From JBBDXA01 sp040902585 (GTDB lineage: Bacteria; Planctomycetota; Phycisphaerae; Phycisphaerales; Phycisphaeraceae), in the NCBI GenBank assembly GCA_040902585.1, contig JBBDXA010000179.1:1-19557 (forward strand): a DNA stretch of 19,557 nucleotides, in the 5' to 3' direction. Of this stretch, positions 13,311 through 19,557 are shown piece after piece; position 1 is the first letter of the stretch, and each line of letters starts with the position of its first letter. The translations under genes were made by a program, and so were the position numbers. The notes below the pieces were generated by a model that was not told the DNA's origin, did no database searches, and was given only the letters and a program-made list of their open reading frames with translations.

Positions 13311-15223
13311 CTGCAATCGCCACCAAGCCACGCTACACCGGTGAAGACATCCTCGTGCTCGAAGGCCTCGAGCCCGTTCGCAAACGCCCCGGCATGTACA
13401 TCGGCGGCGTGAGCAGCGCGGGGCTTCACCACCTCGTCTGGGAAATCCTCGACAACTCCATCGACGAGGCCATGAACGGCCACGCCGATGACATCAAGGT
13501 CACGCTCCACGCCGATCAGTCGAGCGTGACCGTCGAAGACAACGGCCGCGGCATCCCCGTTGACAAACACCCCAAGGCCAAAGTGCCCACCCTCCAGGTC
13601 GTGCTCTGCACGCTCCACGCCGGCGGCAAGTTTGAAGGCCAAAACTACAAAACCGCCGGCGGCCTGCACGGCGTCGGCGCGTCCGTCGTTAACGCCCTTT
13701 CCAAAAAGCTTGTCGCCACCGTCACCCGCGATGGACAGAAATGGGAAATGGAATTCTCGCGCGGAGCCGTGAAGACCGGCCTGAAAAAGCTCGGCCCCGC
13801 GCGCGGCAGCGGCACCGCCATCACCTTTCATCCCGACCCCACCATCTTTCCCAAAGTCGAGTTCGACGCCAAGACCATCAACGAACGCGTCGAGATCGCC
13901 AGCTACCTGCACAAGGGCGTGCGATTCACCTTCTTCGATGAGAAAACGAAAGCCACCACCAAGTACGAACACGCCCTGGGCCTGCCCGATTACCTGACCA
14001 AGATTCTTGCCGAGCGCTCCGCCCGCCCTTCGCACGAACAGTCGTTCAACCTCGACAAGAACAACGGCTTCCGCATCGAAGCGATTCTGCAATGGACCGA
14101 ATCGACCGATGAACACATCCGCAGTTACGTCAACGGCATCCCCACCGGCTCAGGCGGCACGCACGAAAACGGCTTCCGCGCCGGCATCAACAAGGCTGTG
14201 CGCAACTATATAGATACCCACAAACTCACCCCCAAAGGCGTCACCATCACCGCGGAAGACATCCGCGAAGGCATCGTGGCCGTGGTCAGCGTTTTCATCA
14301 GCGATCCGCAGTTTCAGGGGCAGACCAAAGACCGACTGAACAACGCTGAGACCGCCACGACTGTGGACTCGGCCATCCGCCCCGCGCTGGAGCAATGGCT
14401 CAACAACAACCGCACCGTCGCTGAGTCCATCGTCGCCCGCATTATTCTCGCCGCTCGCGCTCGGGCTGCTTCACGCGCTGCGCAGCAGGTCACGCGCAAG
14501 ACCGCCACCACCGGCCGCACGACGTTGCCCGGCAAACTCGCCGACTGCGGCAACCCTGATGCACCCGACTCCGAACTCTTCATCGTCGAAGGCGATTCCG
14601 CCGGCGGCAGCGCGAAGCAGGGCCGCGATCGCCACACACAGGCCATTCTTCCTTTGCGCGGCAAAGTCCTCAACACCGAACAGGCCACGCTCAACAAGGT
14701 GCTGGAAAACAAAGAACTCGCTGACCTCGTCACCGCCCTGGGCTGCGGCTTGGGCAAAACTTTCAACCCCGCGCGTCTGCGTTACGGCAAAATCATCCTC
14801 CTGATGGATGCCGACTCGGATGGTCATCACATCGCCACGCTGCTGCTCACGTTCATTTACCGCTTCATGAAGGAGCTGATCAAGAGTGGCAACATCTACC
14901 TCGCTCAGCCGCCGCTGTATCGCATTGATGTGGGCAAGGAGACATTCTGGGCGATGGATGATCCGCACAAGGAGCGCATCCTCGCGAAGGTCAACGGCAG
15001 GTCGAAACCTGAGATCACGCGCTTCAAAGGCCTGGGCGAGATGAGCCCCAACGTGCTGTGGGATACGACGCTCGACCCGAAAAAGCGCAGGCTGCTGCGC
15101 GTAGAGATCACGGATGCACTGGAGACCGACCGCACCATCGCGGACTTGATGGGTAAGGACCCCAGCGCCCGGTTTCACTTCATCATGGACCGGGCTGAGG
15201 AGGCGGAAGAGCTCGACGTGTAG
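13307..15223 (+). CDS. gyrB: DNA gyrase / topoisomerase IV subunit B
   Basis: 638 aa from the ATG at 13307. A TTG-initiated extension to 13256 exists but would consume the Shine-Dalgarno sequence, so it is rejected. The GHKL ATPase has E46 and N50 in EILDNSIDEA, DNGRGIP, and GGLHGVGASVVNAL. The transducer follows (YVNGIPTGSGGTHENGF), then the TOPRIM domain with E428 in EGDSAGGSAKQG and D501, D503 and D505 in DADSDG, and the C-terminal RFKGLGEM. Length matches the short GyrB/ParE type. Motifs are mixed: DADSDG and HIATLL are ParE-like, LLLTFIYRFM is GyrB-like. It forms the A2B2 enzyme with the gyrA-like gene 1.4 kb upstream. Translation is probably coupled to the 12-codon leader ORF. Confidence 0.93.
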   Translation: MTAIATKPRYTGEDILVLEGLEPVRKRPGMYIGGVSSAGLHHLVWEILDNSIDEAMNGHADDIKVTLHADQSSVTVEDNGRGIPVDKHPKAKVPTLQVVLCTLHAGGKFEGQNYKTAGGLHGVGASVVNALSKKLVATVTRDGQKWEMEFSRGAVKTGLKKLGPARGSGTAITFHPDPTIFPKVEFDAKTINERVEIASYLHKGVRFTFFDEKTKATTKYEHALGLPDYLTKILAERSARPSHEQSFNLDKNNGFRIEAILQWTESTDEHIRSYVNGIPTGSGGTHENGFRAGINKAVRNYIDTHKLTPKGVTITAEDIREGIVAVVSVFISDPQFQGQTKDRLNNAETATTVDSAIRPALEQWLNNNRTVAESIVARIILAARARAASRAAQQVTRKTATTGRTTLPGKLADCGNPDAPDSELFIVEGDSAGGSAKQGRDRHTQAILPLRGKVLNTEQATLNKVLENKELADLVTALGCGLGKTFNPARLRYGKIILLMDADSDGHHIATLLLTFIYRFMKELIKSGNIYLAQPPLYRIDVGKETFWAMDDPHKERILAKVNGRSKPEITRFKGLGEMSPNVLWDTTLDPKKRRLLRVEITDALETDRTIADLMGKDPSARFHFIMDRAEEAEELDV

Positions 15224-15280
15224 TACCCTTTCCGCATCGTTCCGTGTACACGCTTCGCATCACTCTTGAAGGATGCAGCA

Positions 15281-16246
15281 TTGCCCAAGACAAGTGGATC
15301 CTGGTGGCGGGCCTGCGCTCCGCCTCACCTGCGCGCCAACTTCCGGGTGCCGGCCAAGGGTTGGCGCGAGAAGATGGAAGCGGCGATCCATGCCTACTAC
15401 GCAGGCACGGCCGGCATGGACATGACTACCGCCAAGGGCCGGGACAACCTGCGCAACGAGCTGCACTTCCGCCTCGACGCCAGCCGGGAGAAAGAGCTGC
15501 CCTGGCTGGATCACGTGCAGCCTTTGAAGGGCGCGCGGATTCTGGAAATAGGTTGCGGCACGGGCAGCTCGACCGTCGCGATGGCGGAGCAGGGCGCCCA
15601 GGTGGTGGGCGTGGATGTCGATGCCCCGTCGCTGGATGTGGCGAAGCTGCGCTGCGAGCTCTACGGCGTCGAGGCGGAGTTCCACGCCTGCAACGCAGCC
15701 GAGGCCGCCCAGCGCATGGCCGGCCGCGAGTTTGACCTGATCATCTTCTTCGCCTCGCTCGAACACATGACCCATGACGAACGCCTCGCCGCGATGCGCA
15801 GCACGTGGGAGATGCTCCGCCCCGGACAGATCTGGTGCGTCATGGAAACGCCCAATCGTTTGTGGTTTTACGATCATCACTCCGCACTGATGCCCTTCTA
15901 CCTCTGGCTGCCCGACGACCTGGCGCTGAAGTACGCGCAGTTCAGCGACCGCGAAGACTTCCGCAACGCCTGCAAGCTGCCCGTCGCCGATCCGATGACG
16001 AACTTTTTGCGCCAGGGCCGGGGCGTGAGCTTTCACGAATTCGACCTGACGATGGGCCCGGTCGATGAACTCGACGTGATCGGCTGCCGGTCGATGTTCA
16101 TCCGCAAGCATCGCCTGGGCGCGCGGCTGGGCTGGTACCTGTCGCACAAAGGCCGGTTCGAAAGATTTCTGGCGAAGCGCGCCAAGCGAAACATTCACCG
16201 CGCGTTCTTTCATCCGAGTCTGGACATCACCATCCGCAAGCGGTGA
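15281..16246 (+). CDS. Class I SAM-dependent methyltransferase
   Basis: 321 aa from the TTG at 15281, chosen because AAGGA lies 7 nt upstream; another in-frame TTG at 15266 has no such site. Motif I is RILEIGCGTGSSTVAMAE, followed by the acidic VVGVDVDAPSLDVAK, then FDLIIFFASLEHMTHDERL and MLRPGQIWCVMETPNRLWFYD, a Methyltransf_11 or UbiG-like pattern. The C-terminal third (about 200-321) contains aromatic-rich PFYLWLPDDLALKYA and a basic tail RFLAKRAKRNIHRAF. It resembles enzymes acting on polysaccharide or lipid-linked substrates, but the target is unknown. It follows gyrB after 57 nt on the same strand and may be co-transcribed. Confidence 0.85.
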   Translation: MPKTSGSWWRACAPPHLRANFRVPAKGWREKMEAAIHAYYAGTAGMDMTTAKGRDNLRNELHFRLDASREKELPWLDHVQPLKGARILEIGCGTGSSTVAMAEQGAQVVGVDVDAPSLDVAKLRCELYGVEAEFHACNAAEAAQRMAGREFDLIIFFASLEHMTHDERLAAMRSTWEMLRPGQIWCVMETPNRLWFYDHHSALMPFYLWLPDDLALKYAQFSDREDFRNACKLPVADPMTNFLRQGRGVSFHEFDLTMGPVDELDVIGCRSMFIRKHRLGARLGWYLSHKGRFERFLAKRAKRNIHRAFFHPSLDITIRKR

Positions 16247-16275
16247 GCCCCCACAAAGGTCGCGGTCCGCACGCC

Positions 16276-16674
16276 TCACGAATCCCGCATCGTCACCCTG
16301 CCGATCCAGATCGCAGCGGTGACTGTCGTCACAGCCATCACAAACAGCGGCTCGTTGATCGGCTGGATCGCATGCGACATCACCAAACCCGCGCCGATTG
16401 TCATGGCGGCCCAGGCGATGCCCCCGGCCGTGATGATCCAGTGTGCAAAGCCTGCCGCTTCGACCAGCTTGTGTGCCAACACCGCCCCGATCACCAGTCC
16501 GGGCACGCAGAACACGCCAATGCCACGTTGGGCTCGGCCGGTGAAAGTGTTGATCCACGGCGTGAGCAGGTAAAGCAAACCCATCCACAGCGGCAGGATG
16601 ATCGCCGCGCGCAGGAGCAGCACGCGCATCATGCGCTTCAAGCCTTGTGAGAAGGTCCAGCGTTGGTCGTGCAT
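16276..16674 (-). CDS. Small integral membrane protein, four predicted helices
   Basis: 132 aa. Hydrophobic segments lie at about 18-40 (LLLRAAIILPLWMGLLYLL), 52-72 (IGVFCVPGLVIGAVLAHKLV), 79-99 (HWIITAGGIAWAAMTIGAGL) and 107-126 (LFVMAVTTVTAAIWIG), with a basic cytoplasmic N-terminus (RWTFSQGLKRMMR). I do not recognise a family. The start could instead be the Met at residue 15 or 16. It lies downstream of murB on the same strand but behind a strong terminator, so it probably has its own promoter or depends on read-through. Confidence 0.65.
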   Translation of the reverse strand: MHDQRWTFSQGLKRMMRVLLLRAAIILPLWMGLLYLLTPWINTFTGRAQRGIGVFCVPGLVIGAVLAHKLVEAAGFAHWIITAGGIAWAAMTIGAGLVMSHAIQPINEPLFVMAVTTVTAAIWIGRVTMRDS

Positions 16675-16691
16675 CGCCCCATCATAGACAC

Positions 16692-16718
16692 AAAGCCGCG
16701 ACCACCGGTCGCGGCTTT
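16692..16718 (-). terminator. Intrinsic terminator of murB
   Basis: A perfect 12-bp stem, AAAGCCGCGACC/GGTCGCGGCTTT, with a 3-nt loop. On the minus strand it overlaps the murB stop codon and continues into CTTTGTGTCT. The A/T-flanked GC stem makes it usable in either direction. Confidence 0.8.
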
Positions 16719-17640
16719 ATGGCCACACCACCACCTCGCGCTCCAGCTTCACGCCGAACTCCTCCAGCACCGTCGCGCGCATTCTTTCGATGAGCGCGAG
16801 CACATCGCCGGCCGTGCAGCCTTTGTGACAGACAATAAAGTTCGCGTGCTGCTTGGAGACTTCCGCGCCGCCGATGCGGGTTTCCTTCAGGCCGGCCAGG
16901 TCGATGAGTTTGCCCGCGGGGCGGGCTTCGCCGGTGTCAGGATCGGGCGGCGGATTCTTAAAGGTGCAGCCGGCCGAGTTGGCGGCGAGCGGCTGCGTGG
17001 TCTGTTTGTAAGTCAGCGCCGTCTTGAACTGCTTGTTGAGTTCGACCGGGTCTTCCTCTTCAAGCTCAAGCGTCGCGGCGAGAATGAAGCGGGCGGAGAT
17101 ATTGGTCGAGCGGTAGGAGAAAACCAGGTCATCGCGATCGCGGGTGAAGACTTCGCCGAGGGAGTCCATGAGGGTGACCTGCGTGACGAGTCTGCCGATA
17201 TCGCCGAACGCACCGCCGGCGTTCATGCGGATCGCGCCGCCGAGGGTGGCGGGAATGCCCGCGAGCGTTTCCAGGCCGGCGAGATTCTTGGCGACGGTTT
17301 CGTTGACGAGTTTGAAAAGGTGAACGCCCGCGCCCGCGGTGACAAGTGAACCGTTCGTGCCTTCGTAGGCGATTGATGTGAAGGCCGGTGCGTTGAGTTC
17401 GACGACAACGCCTTGGACGCCTTCATCGGCGACGAGCAGGTTCGCCCCCGCGCCCAGGACGTACATCGGCACGCCCATCGCCCGGCAGCGCTTCACCAGC
17501 GCGGCAAGCTGTTCGATGGATTGCGGATGAGCGAGCACCTTCGCGCTGCCGCCGATACCGAACCAGGTGCGCGGCCCCAGCGGCACGTCAAATTCGTGCG
17601 GGACAGGCAGGTCGGCAAGCAGGTCGTCCGTGACGAGCAT
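16717..17640 (-). CDS. murB: UDP-N-acetylenolpyruvoylglucosamine reductase
   Basis: 307 aa from the ATG at 17640. The frame runs on to 17814, but the extra part crosses a REP pair and is rejected. MurB reduces UDP-GlcNAc-enolpyruvate to UDP-MurNAc with NADPH and FAD in cytoplasmic peptidoglycan precursor synthesis. The FAD-binding start is RTWFGIGGSAKVLAHPQS, then VLGAGANLLVADEGVQGVVV, GLETLAGIPATLGGAIRMNAGGAFGD and DDLVFSYRSTNI. The proton-donor position reads NSAGCTFKNP, with Cys where E. coli has Ser229. The C-terminal KQHANFIVCHKGCTAGDVL is the type II MurB form. Its presence implies that this lineage makes peptidoglycan. It ends in an intrinsic terminator, and its upstream region is occupied by a family B REP pair. 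Confidence 0.92.
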   Translation of the reverse strand: MLVTDDLLADLPVPHEFDVPLGPRTWFGIGGSAKVLAHPQSIEQLAALVKRCRAMGVPMYVLGAGANLLVADEGVQGVVVELNAPAFTSIAYEGTNGSLVTAGAGVHLFKLVNETVAKNLAGLETLAGIPATLGGAIRMNAGGAFGDIGRLVTQVTLMDSLGEVFTRDRDDLVFSYRSTNISARFILAATLELEEEDPVELNKQFKTALTYKQTTQPLAANSAGCTFKNPPPDPDTGEARPAGKLIDLAGLKETRIGGAEVSKQHANFIVCHKGCTAGDVLALIERMRATVLEEFGVKLEREVVVWP

Positions 17641-17660
17641 GCCCGAATGATATCCAATCC

Positions 17661-17765
17661 CCCGCTTAGCGGTAGCACCGACAGGTGCACCCGGGCGCAC
17701 GGCATCCCGCAGCGCCCCGGTTGTTCGTGCGCCCCAGGGCACCTTCGGTGCACCCGCTAAACGGG
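17661..17765. repeat. Family B REP pair upstream of the RAYT gene
   Basis: The left REP at 17661-17692 reads CCCGCTTAGCGGTAGC, then hairpin GCACC-GACA-GGTGC. The inverted right REP at 17737-17765 reads, on its complement, CCCGTTTAGCGGGTGC, then GCACC-GAA-GGTGC. They are 44 nt apart and form a BIME-like unit between murB and the transposase pseudogene. The left copy keeps the GTAG head typical of REPs recognised by RAYT enzymes. Confidence 0.85.
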
Positions 17766-17766
17766 A

Positions 17767-17793
17767 TTGATTTTCAATAATCCATGTTACAAT
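17767..17793 (+). promoter_or_regulatory. Weak candidate promoter for the RAYT gene
   Basis: TTGATT (17767-17772) and TACAAT (17788-17793) are 15 bp apart, in an AT-rich pocket right after the REP and 7 nt before the ATG. The spacing is short, and a transcript starting here would be nearly leaderless. Confidence 0.3.
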
Positions 17794-17800
17794 CTGCGGC

Positions 17801-18403
17801 ATGGGACAAGTCATCGCCTATCACCTCATCCTGACGGCCTACGGGTTCTGGCTGCCCAACGATCCGCGCGGGTCGTGGTCTGATTTTGTACGGGCGTGGG
17901 AACTGTTCCGCTTCGGCGGACCGGCGACGAAGGTGAACACGCGACGATCACTCGCCCATCAACCACACGACCGCGCCAAGCGCAAGGAATTGAATGATCA
18001 CCTCGCCAGGCCGCCTGTACTCTTCAATGGCTTGCAGGCCCGCGCAATCGCTCGCGGCTTCGCCGACTACGCCTGACGGGTCGGGCTCCTCATTCATGCC
18101 TGCGCGATCATGCCGGACCATGCGCATCTCGTCATCGCCCGGCATACGTGCAAGATCGAATCGGTAGCGAATCTATTAAAGGGTGCCGCCACGTCGCGAC
18201 TGTTGGCCGAGGGTCTGCATCCGTTCGCGGATCAACCGTACCGCAACGGCAGATTGCCGACGCCTTGGGCGAGAAATTGCTGGAATTGCTTTTTGTGGAC
18301 CGGTGAAGACATTGTTCGTTCGTGTGATTACACGAATGCGAATCCGGATAAGGAAGGGTTGCCCCGGCAGCCGTGGGGGTTTGTGACGCCGTTCACCGTT
18401 TAG
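17801..18403 (+). pseudogene. REP-associated tyrosine transposase (RAYT, Y1/HUH), interrupted by TGA
   Basis: 201 codons in one frame with a single TGA at 18074-18076 after FADYA. The frame resumes as RVGLLIHACAIMPDHAHLVI. The N-terminal half (AYHLILTAYGFWLPNDPRGS, then ARAIARGFADYA) and the HUH motif HAH in MPDHAHLVIARH identify an IS200-like Y1 transposase of the RAYT type. The candidate catalytic Tyr is in CDYTNANPDKEG. The coding frame on both sides is otherwise intact, so the nonsense change looks recent, for example Arg CGA to TGA. REP pairs of one family flank it within 40 bp on both sides. Its stop TAG at 18401-18403 lies inside the downstream REP. Confidence 0.85.
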
Positions 18404-18471
18404 CGGTAGCACCGCAGGTGCACCCGCGGTTGCGGGCGGCAAGGGGCACCTGCGGTGCTCCCGCTAAACGG
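18396..18471. repeat. Family B REP pair downstream of the RAYT gene
   Basis: The left REP (18396-18425) is CCGTTTAGCGGTAGC followed by hairpin GCACC-GCA-GGTGC. The right REP (18443-18471) is its inverted copy, reading CCGTTTAGCGGGAGC and the same hairpin on the complement. The spacer is 17 nt. The tetranucleotides next to the hairpins are GTAG and GGAG, the two forms known for bacterial REPs. GTTTAGCGG at both outer ends provides in-frame TAG stops to the RAYT gene (+) and to mnmA (-). Confidence 0.9.
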
Positions 18472-19557
18472 GGGTGGTGATCCAACCGCCGCCGATGAGG
18501 TGTTCGCCGTCGTAACAGACCACTGCTTGGCCCGGGGTCACGGCGTGCTGCGGTTCGTCGAAGCGCACTTCCAGCGCGTCGGGGCCTGTCGTCCAGACTT
18601 CGCCGGGTACGGGGTCGGAGTTGGAACGGATTTTGATCGTCACGCGGCGAGGCGACACGGGCACATCATCGATATGCCAGTTGGTCTGGTCTGCCTTGCA
18701 GCCGATGCTCTGCACCTCTTCGCGTTTGCCGAGGGTGACGGTGTTGGTCGCGGCATTCTTATCGACGACGTAAGCGGGATAGCCGAGCGTGAGCGGCAGG
18801 CCGCGGCGCTGGCCGATGGTGAAATTCTGGTGGCCTTCGTGCTCGCCGAGGATGTTGCCTTCGGTGTCGATGACGTTGCCCTTGTGAAACGCTTCAGGTT
18901 CGCGGCGCTGGAGGAAACCGCGATAGTCGTTGTCGGGCACGAAACAAATCTCGTAGCTGTCCGGCTTATCGAAAACGGACAGGCCTTTTTCCTCGGCGAT
19001 TTTTCGCACCTGCGATTTGTGCAACGCGCCGATGGGCAGCAGCATCCGGGCGAGGCGGTCGGGCTTCATGCCGAAGAGGACGTAGGACTGGTCTTTGTGG
19101 TGGTCGAGGCCGCGGAGGAGGCGGGGGTGAGGGAGCACCATCCCGACAGGGTGGTGCTGAGGGGGAACGGAGTTCTGTTGCGATCGAGGCGATGGAGGCG
19201 GCGGAGACGGCGGCGCATCGTGCGCTAATAGCACCACCCTGTCGGGATGGTGCTCTCGATCATCATGCGTCACCCGCGCGTAGTGACCCGTGGCGATGTA
19301 GTCCGCGTCGATGGAGCGGGCGTAGTCGAAGAGCTTGCCGAACTTGAGCCAGTCGTTGCAGCGGACGCAGGGATTGGGCGTGCGACCGGCGTTGTACTCG
19401 GCGGCGAAGTAGTCCTTGATGCGGCCGAAATCTTTGCGGAAGTTCATGACATAAAACGGCACGCCAAGCATCGCGGCGACGAGGCGGGCGTCGGCGGCAT
19501 CGTTGACGGAGCAGCAGCCCTGGCGATTCGCGTGGGGTGTGGGGTGTGGGGTGTGGG
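18464..19557 (-). CDS. mnmA: tRNA-specific 2-thiouridylase MnmA (5' partial)
   Basis: The start and the PP-loop SGGVDS lie beyond the window. The enzyme 2-thiolates U34 of tRNA Lys, Glu and Gln. Visible signatures are RQGCCSVNDAADARLVA, GRTPNPCVRCNDWLKFG with the first catalytic Cys, ADYIATGHYARV, LLRGLDHHKDQSYVLFGM, SYEICFVP with the second catalytic Cys, and the C-terminal barrel ending VVCYDGEHLIGGGWI. Between GHYARVTHDD and RLLRGLD, where relatives have about 6-12 residues, there are 45 residues encoded by a family A REP pair. The last residues TPV and the TAG stop are encoded by the arm of a family B REP. The far N-terminal visible part is a His/Pro/Thr low-complexity run from a 7-bp tandem repeat. 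The enzyme otherwise looks intact. Confidence 0.92.
   Translation of the reverse strand, partial: HTPHPTPHANRQGCCSVNDAADARLVAAMLGVPFYVMNFRKDFGRIKDYFAAEYNAGRTPNPCVRCNDWLKFGKLFDYARSIDADYIATGHYARVTHDDREHHPDRVVLLAHDAPPSPPPPSPRSQQNSVPPQHHPVGMVLPHPRLLRGLDHHKDQSYVLFGMKPDRLARMLLPIGALHKSQVRKIAEEKGLSVFDKPDSYEICFVPDNDYRGFLQRREPEAFHKGNVIDTEGNILGEHEGHQNFTIGQRRGLPLTLGYPAYVVDKNAATNTVTLGKREEVQSIGCKADQTNWHIDDVPVSPRRVTIKIRSNSDPVPGEVWTTGPDALEVRFDEPQHAVTPGQAVVCYDGEHLIGGGWITTPV
19134..19254. repeat. REP-like inverted pair, family A (copy 2), inside mnmA
   Basis: 25-bp arms at 19134-19158 and 19230-19254 are identical to those of the copy at 907-1028. The total span is 121 bp versus 122 bp there. The right arm keeps the adjacent CGTGCGCTAA; the rest of the 71-nt interior is unrelated to copy 1. 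The element is read through in frame by mnmA as an Arg/His/Pro-rich peptide. Confidence 0.85.
19532..19557. repeat. 7-bp tandem repeat in mnmA
   Basis: GTGGGGT is repeated three times plus five more bases, running off the window end. Read on the minus strand in the mnmA frame it encodes HTPHPTPH directly before ANRQGCCS. The full copy number is not visible. Confidence 0.7.

Noticed and set aside
15260..16588. 442-aa ORF on the minus strand
   Set aside because: It is antisense to the methyltransferase and overlaps the membrane-protein gene out of frame; no family features.
17641..17814. N-terminal extension of murB
   Set aside because: The extra 58 codons run through the REP pair and precede the normal MurB start; MurB length is right from 17640.
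18074..18076. Selenocysteine reading of the TGA in the RAYT gene
   Set aside because: RAYT enzymes have no selenocysteine position here, and I see no convincing SECIS-type hairpin directly after the codon. A nonsense mutation is simpler.
1..19557. CRISPR array or prophage
   Set aside because: No regularly spaced direct repeats and no phage structural or integrase genes were found; the repeats here are inverted hairpins.

Overview
The window is about 19.6 kb of GC-rich DNA that looks like a planctomycete chromosome, probably of the class Phycisphaerae. The main evidence is a secreted ThuA / PVC-type propeller / cytochrome c fusion protein next to a Tat-exported Gfo/Idh/MocA oxidoreductase, a gene pair typical of Planctomycetes and related PVC bacteria. 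A REP-associated transposase (RAYT) of a type I associate with planctomycetes and many palindromic repeats fit this. The taxonomic call is an inference; there is no rRNA gene to confirm it.

Layout. (1) 1-1863: a SPOR-domain lipoprotein (+) and a DUF374 acyltransferase (-) converge on a REP-like inverted pair. (2) 1908-8295, minus strand: the Gfo/Idh/MocA oxidoreductase, a solitary DUF433 protein and the large ThuA/PVC/cytochrome protein, separated by palindromic repeats. (3) 8617-9135: an unrecognised protein of lower GC. (4) 9206-15223, plus strand: a type IIA topoisomerase pair, gyrA-like and gyrB-like. They are separated by about 1 kb of four small toxin-antitoxin-type genes (a DUF4258 pair and hicBA), an oversized tRNA-like gene on the opposite strand, and a structured leader with a 12-codon leader ORF overlapping the gyrB start. 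(5) 15281-17640: a methyltransferase (+), a small membrane protein (-) and murB (-), with a clear terminator after murB. (6) 17661-18471: a RAYT pseudogene with one in-frame TGA, flanked on both sides by its likely cognate REP pairs. (7) 18464 to the window end: mnmA (-), 5' truncated by the window edge.

The most unusual theme is palindromic DNA inside genes. At least three coding sequences (mnmA, gyrA and the PVC cytochrome, the last at two sites) carry in-frame palindromic or repeat-derived segments that add low-complexity peptide. The REP pair after the RAYT gene supplies the stop codons of two convergent genes. At least two unrelated hairpin repeat families, probably three, are present, one of them tied to the RAYT. 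The second notable item is the 103-nt tRNA-like gene: its acceptor, D and T arms are intact, but its anticodon region is about 32 nt too long and can fold into three consecutive hairpins.
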